NCBI RefSeq assembly: GCF_003367245.1
Contig: NZ_QRGR01000001.1
Location: 1 to 64,000, forward strand
Origin: Pontibacter diazotrophicus
GTDB taxonomy: Bacteria > Bacteroidota > Bacteroidia > Cytophagales > Hymenobacteraceae
DNA: 64,000 nt
Reading direction: 5' to 3'
In this document: one piece after another, positions 33,800 to 43,337 of the stretch
Layout of the letters: every line of letters starts with the position of its first letter
Numbering within the stretch: the first letter of the stretch is position 1
Position numbers and translations under genes: made by a program
Notes under the pieces: generated by a model
What the model saw: the letters and a program-made list of their open reading frames with translations, nothing else
Told to the model about the DNA's origin: nothing
The model's database searches: none

Positions 33800-34510
33800 T
33801 TAAGACTGAAGACCTATGATTTTGTAAACTTCAGAGAAGTCTGGCGTCAGGATGATTTCTGTACGACGGTTCTTCGCTTTTGCCTCTGGCGTACGGCCAG
33901 TGTCTACCGGCATGTAGTAAGAACGTCCTGCTGGTGTTACTCTGTCAGGAGACAGTCCTTTCTGTGTCATCATACGGGTAATTTCAGTGGCACGCAGTAC
34001 GCTCAGGTCCCAGTTGTCAGACATGTATTTCATGCCGCCTGCTACACTCACGTCATCTGTATGGCCTTCTACCATCACACCAACCTCCTGGTTTTTCTTC
34101 AGCACATCCACCAGCTGGTTAATTGCTTTCTGACCGCCAGTGTTCACTTTGGTGCTACCAGTAGCAAACAGAAGTTTGTCGGACATAGACACGTACACTT
34201 TACCGTCTTTTACGCTTACGCTCAGGTCGCCCTGGTTAAAGCCTTGCAGCGCAGAGTTTACCTCATTTTTCAGGTTGTCTAAGATTTTTTGCTGCTCGTT
34301 CATGGCACGCTCCATCTCGGCAAGCTTTTGCTCACGGTCTTTCAGGGAAGTAGACAACTCGTCCACTTTTTGCTTAGAAGCCGCCTGCTCACGCTCGAGC
34401 GCTTCTTTGCTTGCCTGAAGGTCTTCGTACTTCTTGGATGATACACAAGATGCCATTAGCGAGGAGCACAGCACCAATGAAAGGGACGCTTTGAAGAAAT
34501 TGAATTTCAT
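33800..34510 (-). CDS. OmpA-family lipoprotein with coiled coil
   Basis: 236 residues. Lipoprotein signal with Cys in SLMASCVSSKKYE (near residue 22). A coiled-coil segment spans about 28-85 (LQASKEALEREQAASKQKVD and so on). The C-terminal OmpA/MotB-like peptidoglycan-binding domain covers about 110-225, with LLFATGSTKVNTGG, VMVEGHTDDVSVAGG and RTPEAKAKNRRTEIILTP. It anchors outer membrane to peptidoglycan. Monocistronic, with its own terminator. Confidence 0.9.
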   Translation of the reverse strand: MKFNFFKASLSLVLCSSLMASCVSSKKYEDLQASKEALEREQAASKQKVDELSTSLKDREQKLAEMERAMNEQQKILDNLKNEVNSALQGFNQGDLSVSVKDGKVYVSMSDKLLFATGSTKVNTGGQKAINQLVDVLKKNQEVGVMVEGHTDDVSVAGGMKYMSDNWDLSVLRATEITRMMTQKGLSPDRVTPAGRSYYMPVDTGRTPEAKAKNRRTEIILTPDFSEVYKIIGLQS

Positions 34511-34802
34511 GTTAAATAGTTAATTGTTGTTTGGTTGGTATTGAATAATAGCGTTGCAAATATGGCAAAATAACAAGCTTCAGGCTAAACAATCTATGCA
34601 AAGATATATATTTATCCCTCTTTTCTCGCTTATTAACGGCGCCTTATATAGAATATTTTATGCAGAGAATATTTTTTAATTAAATTATTTTAATGTTCTG
34701 ACAATGAAAGAGTAGTGGTCCATTGGCCGGCAGGGTATGGGGCAGACAACAGAAAAGCCTGCCACTGTTTCAGCGGAGAAGGAAGGGCATCTAGTGCTTT
34801 AT

Positions 34803-35201
34803 TCAATCAATAAGGTCCTGTTGCTTTAACCAATCGAAGATAAGCTTATCTACAGGCGACACCTTGTCCCGGTCCTGGTAAGTGAGCCAAATAACTTCCT
34901 CTATTTCGGAACTGGCCGTAATCGTGCCGCTGTACCTGCCTTTGTAGCACTGCATCTTTACTTCTATGCCAGCAGCGTGCCCATGGGCCTGGGCCTGGAA
35001 AGCCTGCATAAACTCCAGCGTATCCGGGGAAAGCTGCACCGTCAGTTCCTCCTCAATTTCCCTTATTAGCGTCTGGTGATCTGTTTCACCGGCTTCGCGT
35101 TTTCCACCAGGTATGTAGTAGGTGTCTTTGCCTTTGCTGCGGGTGCTCAGTATTTTCCTGTCCTGAATCTCTAACCAGGCCAGCTTGTCTATCACTGTCA
35201 T
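34803..35201 (-). CDS. NUDIX hydrolase
   Basis: 132 residues. The Nudix box is complete: GGKREAGETDHQTLIREIEE near residue 33, followed by EL, matching GX5EX7REUXEE. Such enzymes cleave nucleoside diphosphate-X compounds. The substrate is not readable; short proteins of this type often act on modified nucleotides. It is divergent from the isoaspartyl peptidase gene. Confidence 0.85.
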   Translation of the reverse strand: MTVIDKLAWLEIQDRKILSTRSKGKDTYYIPGGKREAGETDHQTLIREIEEELTVQLSPDTLEFMQAFQAQAHGHAAGIEVKMQCYKGRYSGTITASSEIEEVIWLTYQDRDKVSPVDKLIFDWLKQQDLID

Positions 35202-35366
35202 GGTGCGAAGATAGGAGGGAGGAGGGAAATCATATACTTGTTGTTTTTACAAAAGAGGAATTTTACCGCACCGCATCACGTTTTTACTTTCTCAATCAAA
35301 TGGCATAACTTTAAGAGCAGCTTCTAAACTGCTGTGGTTTACATTACCCCTACATCAATACAAATT

Positions 35367-36398
35367 ATGAGCAAGAAACTATACTTCCTGTGCCTGTTCC
35401 TGCTGGCCGGATACATGGGCCTGGCACAGTCTAAGCCCGACTACAATAAAATAACGCTGGTGATACATGGCGGCGCCGGTACCATTACGCGTGCCAACAT
35501 GACGCCTGAAAAGGAAAAAGCCTACAAGGAAAAGCTGAACGAGGCGCTCAAAACAGGCTATGCAATTCTGGAAAAAGGAGGCAGCAGCCTGGATGCCGTA
35601 GAAGCCACCGTGCGTGTAATGGAAGATTCGCCATTGTTTAATGCCGGTAAAGGTGCTGTGTTCACAAACGAAGGTAAAAACGAAATGGATGCCGCCATCA
35701 TGGACGGTAAAACACTTAATGCGGGTGCCATTGCGAGTGTTACGACCATCCGAAACCCTATCAGCACCGCCCGTGCGGTAATGGAGCAGTCGGAGCACGT
35801 GATGATGATTGGCAACGGAGCAGAGAAATTCGCGAAAGAGAAAGGACAGGTAATTGTAGATCCGTCGTACTTCCACACTGAAACCCGCTTTAACCAACTG
35901 CAGCAAATAAAAGATAAAGAGAAAACGCAACTGAACCACAATGGCGGCACAGGCAGCACGGAAAATATCTTTATCGAAGGCCAGAAGTTCGGCACCGTGG
36001 GCGCTGTAGCTCTGGATGCCTACGGTAACCTGGCAGCGGCAACCTCTACGGGCGGCATGACCAACAAACGCTACGGCCGCGTAGGCGATGTGCCGATCAT
36101 CGGGGCGGGTACTTATGCCGATAACAACACCTGTGCTGTGTCCGCAACCGGTCATGGCGAATACTTTATCCGTTCGGTAGTAGCCCACGACATTGCTTCC
36201 CTGATGGACTACAAAGGCTTGTCGCTAAAGAAAGCTGCCGATGAAGTGGTGATGAAGAAGCTGGTAGAACGTGGCGGAGAAGGCGGCGTGATTGCCGTAG
36301 ACAAAGACGGCAACGTAGCCATGCCCTTCAACTCAGCTGGCATGTACCGCGGCTATATGAAAAAAGGCAAATCAGAAGTAGCGATTTATAAAGACTAA
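35367..36398 (+). CDS. Isoaspartyl peptidase / L-asparaginase (Ntn hydrolase), exported
   Basis: I choose the ATG at 35367, which begins a clean signal peptide (MSKKLYFLCLFLLAGYMGLA), giving 343 residues; the longer frame from 35334 adds 11 residues before it. Plant-type asparaginase features are VIHGGAGTITR near residue 33, GSSLDAVEATVRVMEDSP near 75, FNAGKGAVFTNEG near 93, and the autoprocessing site with the catalytic Thr in FGTVGAVALDAYGN near 205, then GDVPIIGAGTYADN near 240. The enzyme hydrolyses isoaspartyl dipeptides and asparagine in the periplasm after self-cleavage into two chains. Confidence 0.9.
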   Translation: MSKKLYFLCLFLLAGYMGLAQSKPDYNKITLVIHGGAGTITRANMTPEKEKAYKEKLNEALKTGYAILEKGGSSLDAVEATVRVMEDSPLFNAGKGAVFTNEGKNEMDAAIMDGKTLNAGAIASVTTIRNPISTARAVMEQSEHVMMIGNGAEKFAKEKGQVIVDPSYFHTETRFNQLQQIKDKEKTQLNHNGGTGSTENIFIEGQKFGTVGAVALDAYGNLAAATSTGGMTNKRYGRVGDVPIIGAGTYADNNTCAVSATGHGEYFIRSVVAHDIASLMDYKGLSLKKAADEVVMKKLVERGGEGGVIAVDKDGNVAMPFNSAGMYRGYMKKGKSEVAIYKD

Positions 36399-36408
36399 GC
36401 CTGGATAT

Positions 36409-36464
36409 CCCTGTAAAACAATAAGAGGACCTGTTTGCGCAGGTCCTCTTATTGTTTTACAGGG
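36409..36464 (+). terminator. Strong hairpin terminator
   Basis: 24-bp perfect stem (36409-36432 and 36441-36464), 8-base loop, starting 11 bp after the peptidase stop. The A-rich and T-rich segments inside the arms would let it work in both directions. Confidence 0.85.
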
Positions 36465-36552
36465 ATTATTGCCAGTGTCTGCGAATGTCCCCTCTTGAAG
36501 TAGGGCCGTTTTATTCTGGAATTTACACTAGGAACTGTCCCCTTGAGGGCAG

Positions 36553-37714
36553 GGCCGTTAAGTTCTAATGTACTTAGTCATCAGCGTGATTTTATTCGCA
36601 AAGGCCATGGTAGCGTCTTTCATCGAAAGAAACCCGCTTCTTCGAGCGATGTTTAGGGCCATGCTTTTCAATAGCGACAGGTTCTCCGGAGCCTGCCCCT
36701 TGCTGATGCCGTTGCTATCCTCCTTTAAGGTCACATCCTTCTCCCAATGCACCCGGTTCTCGATTCCCCAATGCCCCCGGATGGCCTCGGCCAGCATAGC
36801 TGCATCTGCTTTTTCACAGCTGCAGATGTAATAGCTGCTCCGCTCATAAGCCTTTCCCTGCCGCCTGCCCTGGCGCACCAGGCGAACAAACCACACCAGC
36901 CCCGGCCACTCGGCTCTTGCTTGCGCACTGGCTGGGAAGAAGTCCAGAACACGCTGCACCTCTCGTCCCCGGTTGTGCTCACTCTCCTGCCAATGCCCGG
37001 CCGCTGCCCCCTCAGCGGCTGCCTGCTGCATGGCTGTCAGCAGCTTTCGCTGGTTGCCCTTGACCTTTATCAGATAGTGCTGCCGCTGGGAGGCAATGAG
37101 CGCAACTGTTTTTTTTGACAGTGCAGTGCATCCAGCGTCAGCAGCAGGCCCCGTTGCTGCATCCTGCTTAACAAGTCCCGCACGCTCCCTATCTCGCTCT
37201 GTTTGCCGTTCTCGAATCGCTCCACCTCTTCTATCAGGCCTGTTTGCTGGCAGAAGGCACTGACCAGCACCACAAAGTTCTGCTGCTGGTTGTCATGCTC
37301 GCTCACTGTCGACCTGAGGCTTTTGCCGTCTATGCTCACGCTCCGGCCAGAGGCCTGGCCTTGTGCGCCTGCCCAGCGGCGGAAGGCATCTGCCAATGCT
37401 TTGAAGTCAAGGTTGATGAGCACTTGGCGAATGGTCACATGGCTGGGCAACTGCTTACGGCTAAGCCCCAGGCAAGAGACTAGCTCCTGCTGGTTGTGGC
37501 CTATGAAGCGCCCTATCTCCCGGTAGGCGCAGTAACCGCTCATGATGCTCATCACAATCATACACAGCGTCTCGGCCAAAGGGTAGCGTCGACCTTGTGC
37601 ACGACGAAAATCTGGTACTTCCCGCAAACATGACAGTAAACTAACTCCGCTCGTTTCCATTTTTCCCTCCTTTTGCCAAACCATTTAGTTTACGTTAAGT
37701 AGAACTTAACGGCC
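36553..37714 (-). mobile_element. ISAs1-family insertion sequence
   Basis: About 1.16 kb, bounded by 15-bp perfect terminal inverted repeats GGCCGTTAAGTTCTA (36553-36567, complement at 37700-37714). It carries one transposase gene split by a frame change. Its right end touches a palindromic repeat (37714-37860). Just outside the left end, at about 36493-36543, is a second segment with aagtagggccgttttattct that looks like a damaged copy of the IS end. No clean target duplication was found. Confidence 0.8.
36558..37684 (-). pseudogene. ISAs1-family transposase, split by a -1 frame change at an A8 run
   Basis: The 5' part (37684 down to about 37110) encodes MVWQKEGKMETSGVSLLSCL through DALHCQKK, with the N-terminal DDE_Tnp_1-associated domain (VPDFRRAQGRRYPLAETLCM) and IDGKSLRST. 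The 3' part (to 36558) carries the rest of the DDE domain (YICSCEKADAAML, IRGHWGIENRVHWEKDVTLK, MALNIARRSGF). The two join in frame if one base is re-read at the 8-A run (37109-37116): QKK would continue TVALIASQRQHYLIKVKGNQ. This is either an inactivating deletion or a -1 ribosomal frameshift at A-AAA-AAA. Confidence 0.75.
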
Positions 37715-37860
37715 TTACCCCTTTGAAGGGGGTAGGGGGATGATTACACCTGCAGACAAATCATTTAGGCAAACATTTCTCCGCAGTAGTTCAAAGATAA
37801 TAGCGAAGGTCCTGGTGCTCCAGCCGCCTGTCATCCCCCTCACCCCCTTCAAAGGGGAAC
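37714..37860. repeat. C/G-rich palindrome variant beside the IS
   Basis: Arms ttacccctttgaagggggta (37715 on), extended by gggggatga, and tcatccccctcacccccttc followed by aaagggg (to about 37857) are inverted around a 90-bp core. Each arm is also a small hairpin (CCCCTTtgAAGGGG-like). It resembles the 1517/33538/62543 family in layout but differs in sequence. Confidence 0.65.
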
Positions 37861-37936
37861 AACATCAAACTTGCCTATCAAATAACACAAGCTGCCATTG
37901 TTGGCTTTTTCACCGACAATAGCAGCTTGTAGAACT

Positions 37937-40900
37937 CTATGGATTCTGCACGGCAGAAGTCCCCTCTTTAAACTCAATCGTGCTCAGGGAAATGATGTCA
38001 TTGTTTGGCTTGTCAGGCTTCACGACGATAAAATACACATCGTGTTTTCCGGTGGTGGGGGTGGTAACATCGCCTGTCACTTTTTGTGCCTCATCCCAGG
38101 AGCCGGTGGCTTTATAGGGCGTTCTGCTGATAACGGGCCCACCCTGCGAGTCGATTCGTACCTCGATTTCACCATCCTTGTCCTGAGAGGCATACTCATA
38201 CGTGAACTGCTGAATACCCGTAAGGTCGACATTGCGGAGCAGGATATAGGATTTGTGGTCGCCCTGACTCAGGCTGTTGCCCCACCTCGGGAAACCAACG
38301 TGTGCATCGGCAAACGCTGTTTTTACCTTAGCATTACGGAGGGTGATAACATCTGAATTCGTTAGCGGACCAACTTCCTTGCCGCCCTTATCAGTATAAA
38401 CAGCCATGAGTGTATACCTGCCTGCTGGCTCGTCTGCTTTATGGTCTTTCAGGGTGAGAGTGCCTTGTGCCGGTAATATAGTCTGTTCTTTCTTTTTATC
38501 GCTCAGAGATAAAATGTATTTCACCATTTCCTGCGCATCCTGCTGCGCTAATTGTGGGTGTGCACTCATCACATAGGTCTTGCCCCAGTTACCGCCGCCG
38601 CCATCAATTACCTTTTTTGCCAAAGTCGCTACTGCGTCCTCCTGGCCTTTATAACGTTGCGCTACCGCTGTGTAAGACGGGCCCACCGAAACCTTGTCAA
38701 TTGTATGACAGGCCTTGCAATCGCTGCTGGCAATCAGGCTTTCACCAAGTGAAAGTGACTCGACAGTGGCCACGTCCTGGTGCCCCATAACAGGTGCTGC
38801 AGATTTGTTACCCTGCTGTGGATTGTAGTTAAAGTATACCTTGAGTTGCTTCGGGTCGATCTTGGTATCTTCTTTATCTGATACTGCCACAGTGTATGGC
38901 AAAGGCTTGTTCTCCCAAAAGAAGGATTTGTTACCAGGGGTGCTGATGTTGACAACGGGCATAGCATTGCCTACGCTTACCCTGATAGTATCAGTATTCA
39001 CCAGCCCCTTTGTGTCAGTAACCCTCAGGATAGCATTGTAGATGCCGTTTTGGGTATAGGTATGTACCGGGTTTGGCTTGGTGGAGCCAACCGTTTTGCC
39101 ATCAAACAGCCACTCATACGTTAGCTTGTCATCTTCGTCAAGGTCGCGGGTGCCACGGCTGCTGAACAGTACCCGTAGCGGCGCCTGTCCTATTGCTTCG
39201 CGTATTTCCGGCAGGTCTCTTTCGGAGGTCAGGAACACGCGCTTGTTGACATCGGCCACGGCAGCCGAATCCGTCAAAGTAGCTTTGGCGATGGGTGCGC
39301 GGTTGCCTCTGTTGTATTCGATTTTAACCAAACGCGCGTCATCGTTGTCCGCTCCGTAAACAGAACCATACTCCAGCATATACATCACGCCATCTTTGCC
39401 AAACGCCATGTCTATGGGGCGCCTGAAGTCACCATTAGCCGTCATAAAGGGTTCGCTGCGCAGGTAATTTTCATTCTCATCAAAGCGTGCGGCCATTACC
39501 CAGTTGCGCATCCACTCCATCAGGAACAAACTGCCGTCGTAGTATTCCGGGAATTTGCTGGGTGAGGTGGAATTAGGATCAAAAGTGTAGAAGGCGCCAG
39601 CCATGGCGCTTCTTCCGCCCACACCCAGTTCCGGAAACTCCTTCGAAGCAGCGTACGGGTACCAGATCATGGCTGGCGTGGCGGGTGGTAAGTTAGTGAG
39701 TCCTGTGTTATTAGGGGAGTTATTCACCGGCGCTTCGGGGTCGTAAAGAGGACCAGCTGTTTTGGTAGCGAAATCCCATTCGGCATAGGCGTAGTTATTG
39801 CCTACAAAATAAGGCCAGCCGTAATTACCCGGTTGCTTCGCCTGGTTAAACTCATCATACCCTCTCGGGCCCTGGATACTGTCTTTGCCGGCATCTGGAC
39901 CTATCTCTCCCCAGTACAGCACAGATGTTTTCGGGTTCACAGCAATACGGTAAGGGTTACGCGTGCCCATCACATAAATTTCAGGCAGGGTTTTCTCCGT
40001 TCCTTTGGGGAAAAGGTTGCCTTCCGGAATGGTATAGGTGCCGTCCGGCTCCGGGTGAATGCGCAGGATTTTTCCTTTGAGATCGTTAGTGTTGGCGGCA
40101 GCCCGTTGCGCATCCATGCTATAGTATTCCTTGCCTGGCCTTTCATCTATCGGCGCATAGCCCTCCGACGGGAAAGGCGTCGTACTGTCGCCGGTGGATA
40201 GGTATAGGTTGCCGTCTTTGTCCCAGGCCAGCGAGCCGCCGTGGTGGGAGCCGCTGTTCTCCTGAACCGGAACCTGCAGTAGTACCTTTTCCGAAGCCAG
40301 GTCTAAGGTATTATCCGCACTTACCTTGAAGCGGGAGAGGTTGAATAAATAAGGTTCTTCTGCTTTTGGCGGGGAGTAATACAGGTAAATGAAATTGTTC
40401 TCAGCAAAGTTCGGGTCGAGTGTCACTCCTATCAAACCGGTACCACCCTTTCTTACCACCGGAAACTGGTGCAGGAGCTTGTTCTGACCTGTTTTAGTGT
40501 TGTACATGAAGAGACTGCCACTCAACTCTGAGTAGAAAATCCTTCCATCGTCGGAAACGGCCAGTTCCATGGGCACATTCAGGTCGTTTACCAGCACCGT
40601 TTTCATAAAGCGGTTTTGCTCCGGCACCACCTTCGCATAAGACTTGCTGTAATCCAATAGCTTGCCATCACCGATTGCATACTGAAGGCCACCCAGTAAG
40701 TGATTTACAAACAAAGAGTCGCTATAGCTCTCATCCATATGGCCGCCGCCGGTATAGAAAGCACGACCGCCATCAAACTCGTGGTACCAGGCAATCGGGT
40801 GGTTTGCCCCGTTTGTGCCACCCTCATAGGTGTTTTCGTCGAGGTTAGCCAGCACCTTAAGGCCAGGGTAGAAGGACTTGTAACTGTACCATTCATCGGT

Positions 40901-41440
40901 GCGCTCCCAACGGTCTGGCAAGCCTGCCGTGGCCGGATGGTTCTTGTCCAGGATTTCTACAGTCGCTTTGCGTTCGCCCGGGTTCAGCGGGTGACTGGAG
41001 AAGTGTGCGCCCATCAGCTTGTCGTACCAGGGCCAGTCGTACTCCGTGTCTGCCGCCGCATGGATGCCCATGTAGCCACCGCCTGCCTGTATGTAGCGCT
41101 CAAAAGCGGCTTCCTGCTCCGGGTTCAGCACGTTGCCGGTTGTACTCAGGAAGACAACAGCCTGATAATTCCGTAAGCTGTCATCCACAAAGTAAGAGGC
41201 GTTTATGGTTGTGTCGACCCGGAAGCCATTTTCCTGCGCCATCTTCTGAAAGGCGGCAATGCCATGGGGAATAGAGGTATGCTTCCATCCTTTTGTTTTT
41301 GAAAAGACCAGCACGCGTGGCGTAGCCGCCTCCTGTGAAGCTTGTTGTTTCGGGCTGAGGCAGGCGTATGCCCCAAGGGTTATACCTGAAAAGCAAAGTA
41401 AACGAAGCAAGTGCTTAGAGACCTGTGGCAGTTGTATCAT
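37937..41440 (-). CDS. ThuA - sugar dehydrogenase - PKD - cytochrome c - CBM multidomain lipoprotein/secreted protein
   Basis: Start chosen at the ATG at 41440, giving about 1167 residues and a signal (LLRLLCFSGITLGAYAC, Cys possibly lipidated). Domains in order: ThuA-like (about 38-260; VLVFSKTKGWKHTSIPHG, GGGYMGIHAAADTEYDWPWY), PQQ-type glucose/sorbosone dehydrogenase propeller (about 285-690; SGSHHGGSLAWDKDGNLYLS, NPYRIAVNPKTSVLYWGEIG), PKD (about 735-800), class I cytochrome c (about 890-965; CKACH heme site, likely axial Met in TYVMSAHPQ), and a CBM6-like beta-sandwich (about 1035-1160). It probably oxidises sugars in the periplasm and passes electrons to its own heme. Confidence 0.85.
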   Translation of the reverse strand: MIQLPQVSKHLLRLLCFSGITLGAYACLSPKQQASQEAATPRVLVFSKTKGWKHTSIPHGIAAFQKMAQENGFRVDTTINASYFVDDSLRNYQAVVFLSTTGNVLNPEQEAAFERYIQAGGGYMGIHAAADTEYDWPWYDKLMGAHFSSHPLNPGERKATVEILDKNHPATAGLPDRWERTDEWYSYKSFYPGLKVLANLDENTYEGGTNGANHPIAWYHEFDGGRAFYTGGGHMDESYSDSLFVNHLLGGLQYAIGDGKLLDYSKSYAKVVPEQNRFMKTVLVNDLNVPMELAVSDDGRIFYSELSGSLFMYNTKTGQNKLLHQFPVVRKGGTGLIGVTLDPNFAENNFIYLYYSPPKAEEPYLFNLSRFKVSADNTLDLASEKVLLQVPVQENSGSHHGGSLAWDKDGNLYLSTGDSTTPFPSEGYAPIDERPGKEYYSMDAQRAAANTNDLKGKILRIHPEPDGTYTIPEGNLFPKGTEKTLPEIYVMGTRNPYRIAVNPKTSVLYWGEIGPDAGKDSIQGPRGYDEFNQAKQPGNYGWPYFVGNNYAYAEWDFATKTAGPLYDPEAPVNNSPNNTGLTNLPPATPAMIWYPYAASKEFPELGVGGRSAMAGAFYTFDPNSTSPSKFPEYYDGSLFLMEWMRNWVMAARFDENENYLRSEPFMTANGDFRRPIDMAFGKDGVMYMLEYGSVYGADNDDARLVKIEYNRGNRAPIAKATLTDSAAVADVNKRVFLTSERDLPEIREAIGQAPLRVLFSSRGTRDLDEDDKLTYEWLFDGKTVGSTKPNPVHTYTQNGIYNAILRVTDTKGLVNTDTIRVSVGNAMPVVNISTPGNKSFFWENKPLPYTVAVSDKEDTKIDPKQLKVYFNYNPQQGNKSAAPVMGHQDVATVESLSLGESLIASSDCKACHTIDKVSVGPSYTAVAQRYKGQEDAVATLAKKVIDGGGGNWGKTYVMSAHPQLAQQDAQEMVKYILSLSDKKKEQTILPAQGTLTLKDHKADEPAGRYTLMAVYTDKGGKEVGPLTNSDVITLRNAKVKTAFADAHVGFPRWGNSLSQGDHKSYILLRNVDLTGIQQFTYEYASQDKDGEIEVRIDSQGGPVISRTPYKATGSWDEAQKVTGDVTTPTTGKHDVYFIVVKPDKPNNDIISLSTIEFKEGTSAVQNP

Positions 41441-41605
41441 GAATATAAAAGTAAAATTCAGTTTTGTGTGAGTACGCAATTACAAGATAGAAAAGAATGA
41501 AGTAAAAGGCATAGAAAGCTTCTGATTAGTTGCTGGTTAAAAGTAGATTCTGTATACTTGATATAGCTGTTTGAATTTCAGTTTGCTAGCATAAGTTGCG
41601 CAACA

Positions 41606-41756
41606 GTCCCAGTGGAACGACCTGTTAATGGCCTGATAAGCATTGAGTTACCTGAGATCCAGCGGAGCAATCTGTAATCGTACCCAAACAGGCCGCTCCG
41701 CTGGAGCTAAATAAGTATTCGTGCAAATTTCTATCAACAGATCGTCCCGCTGGGAC
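41606..41756. repeat. Four-hairpin nested palindromic element, copy B
   Basis: 151 bp. Outer arms gtcccagtggaacgacctgt (41606 on) and the complement ending gtcccgctgggac at 41756. Inner arms gatccagcggagcaatctgt and aacaggccgctccgctggag. It lies in the divergent spacer between the multidomain sugar dehydrogenase gene and the TIM-barrel epimerase gene. Nothing else was seen in that spacer. Confidence 0.9.
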
Positions 41757-41844
41757 TAGAAACATTAAGCATAAGTTTGCCTAGCATCAATCAATAGACA
41801 GAACAAAGCATAGACCTAATAGAGCATCTATCCAAAGTATCCAT

Positions 41845-42711
41845 ATGAAAAAACTGCACTTTATAATAGGCTTGTTGTGCCTCCTGCTTGTTGGCTATGA
41901 CAGCGCGTTTGCCCAGGAACCTAAGCCTCTATTTCCTCAAACACCCGGTATGGCTGCCTATACCTATCGCTTCAGTTTCCCAAAAGGAGTGGAGGCTACG
42001 CTAGATACAATACGGGAGTTAGGTATAACAGAAATTGAGGTGGGGGTGAACACGTATGATCTGGAACCGGAGGCTTTCCGCCGGATGCTGGATACGCGTG
42101 GCATGACAGCTCCCTCGGTTGGTGTAGGGTATGAGCAGCTAATGGAAGACCCGCAGGAAATCGCCCGTAAAGCGAAGGTGCTGGGAGCGAAGTATGTGCA
42201 GGTAGCCTGGATACCGCATGAGAAGGATAACTTTAAGCTGGAAGACGCTCAGAAGGCAGTGGCTGATTTTAACCGGGTGGGCAAGGTGCTGCAGGAAAAC
42301 GGCCTCACGTTCAACTACCACACCCACGGCTATGAAATGAAGCCCTACCAAAACGGCACCCTCTTCGATTATATCGCTGAGAACACAAATCCGAAATACG
42401 TATCTTTTACCATGGACATGCTGTGGACCTACCATGGCGGGCAGAACCCTGCCAATTTACTGCTAAAGTACCCTGACCGCTGGACGACCATGCACCTGAA
42501 AGACCTGAAAAAGGGCGTGAAAGGAGACTTTACCGGGCTTACACCGGTTGAGAACGACGTGGCACTGGGAGAGGGGCAGCTGGATATTCCGGCTATACTA
42601 AAGGCTGCGAAGAAAGTGGGAATCAAGCATTACTTTATCGAGGACGAAAGCCCGCGGGTGAATACGCAGGTACCCAGAACGATGGCTTATCTGAAAAGCC
42701 TGAAGGAGTAA
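41845..42711 (+). CDS. Exported xylose isomerase-like TIM-barrel protein (sugar epimerase/isomerase family)
   Basis: 288 residues. The signal peptide (MKKLHFIIGLLCLLLVGYDS, cleaved near AFAQE) predicts a periplasmic enzyme. The barrel follows, with LGITEIEVGVNTYDL near residue 65, YVQVAWIPHEKDN near 117, NYHTHGYEMKPY near 155 (His/Glu metal site), MDMLWTYHGGQNPA near 192, MHLKDLKKG near 216 and a terminal FIEDESPRVN. Proteins like this accompany ThuA and sugar dehydrogenase proteins in keto-sugar metabolism, and the divergent neighbour fits. The substrate is unknown. Confidence 0.75.
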   Translation: MKKLHFIIGLLCLLLVGYDSAFAQEPKPLFPQTPGMAAYTYRFSFPKGVEATLDTIRELGITEIEVGVNTYDLEPEAFRRMLDTRGMTAPSVGVGYEQLMEDPQEIARKAKVLGAKYVQVAWIPHEKDNFKLEDAQKAVADFNRVGKVLQENGLTFNYHTHGYEMKPYQNGTLFDYIAENTNPKYVSFTMDMLWTYHGGQNPANLLLKYPDRWTTMHLKDLKKGVKGDFTGLTPVENDVALGEGQLDIPAILKAAKKVGIKHYFIEDESPRVNTQVPRTMAYLKSLKE

Positions 42712-42932
42712 GCCAGGCTGGTGCAGGCGCAGGTTTTTGGTGCTGATACAGGTTATCTGGCCAAACGAGTGCCTGCAACATTGAGATGGAGGCAATGCAG
42801 TATACCAGCTTTGCTACTGGACAAGGCTGGTAAGAGTTGGCGTTCAACCGTCGCCCTTGCTGCGAGTTTTCACCAGCAAGCGAATTATCGCTAACCTGTA
42901 GTTGTGATTGATTTTTTTAAAGAAGTTTATGC

Positions 42933-43337
42933 TCAGGCAGGGGATTTTGGACTTGGTGCTCTGTCGCCTGCGGGTGGATTTCCTTCATGTATCCATAGCC
43001 AGGCTTCCTTGCGCTGGCTAAAGTTAAAGTACTTTACTTCGGCGGTTGTAAAAGGTCGTGCTGCTTTTGCTAGCCAATCCATCCAGTCCTGGTCGCCTAC
43101 AATGGCCGCTTTACTGAAGTCGGAGGCATGCTTCAGGTCGAACTTTATATCTTCATACAGGGCACGCAATGAATAGGCCTCCACATCCTGCACCTCAGCA
43201 TAGACTTTGATTTTGCCGTGTTTCTGAATTTTGTCTTCCAGTACCGGAAGCATAACGTCATAGTCGTTTTTGTCTACATTACCGGAAATACGGAATGCAA
43301 CCAGATCACCTTGAGATTCTTCTAGAATTTGTAGCAT
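42933..43337 (-). CDS. SpoIIAA-like (STAS/SEC14-type) protein
   Basis: 134 residues. The whole protein fits the PF11964 SpoIIAA-like fold: an N-terminal AFRISGNVDKNDYDVMLPVL near residue 14, a middle strand-helix KIKVYAEVQDVEAYS near 42, and RALYEDIKFDLKHASDFSKA, VGDQDWMDWLAKAARPF near 80. Family members may bind lipids or act in stress responses, but the role is not defined. Single gene between two plus-strand genes. Confidence 0.75.
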   Translation of the reverse strand: MLQILEESQGDLVAFRISGNVDKNDYDVMLPVLEDKIQKHGKIKVYAEVQDVEAYSLRALYEDIKFDLKHASDFSKAAIVGDQDWMDWLAKAARPFTTAEVKYFNFSQRKEAWLWIHEGNPPAGDRAPSPKSPA

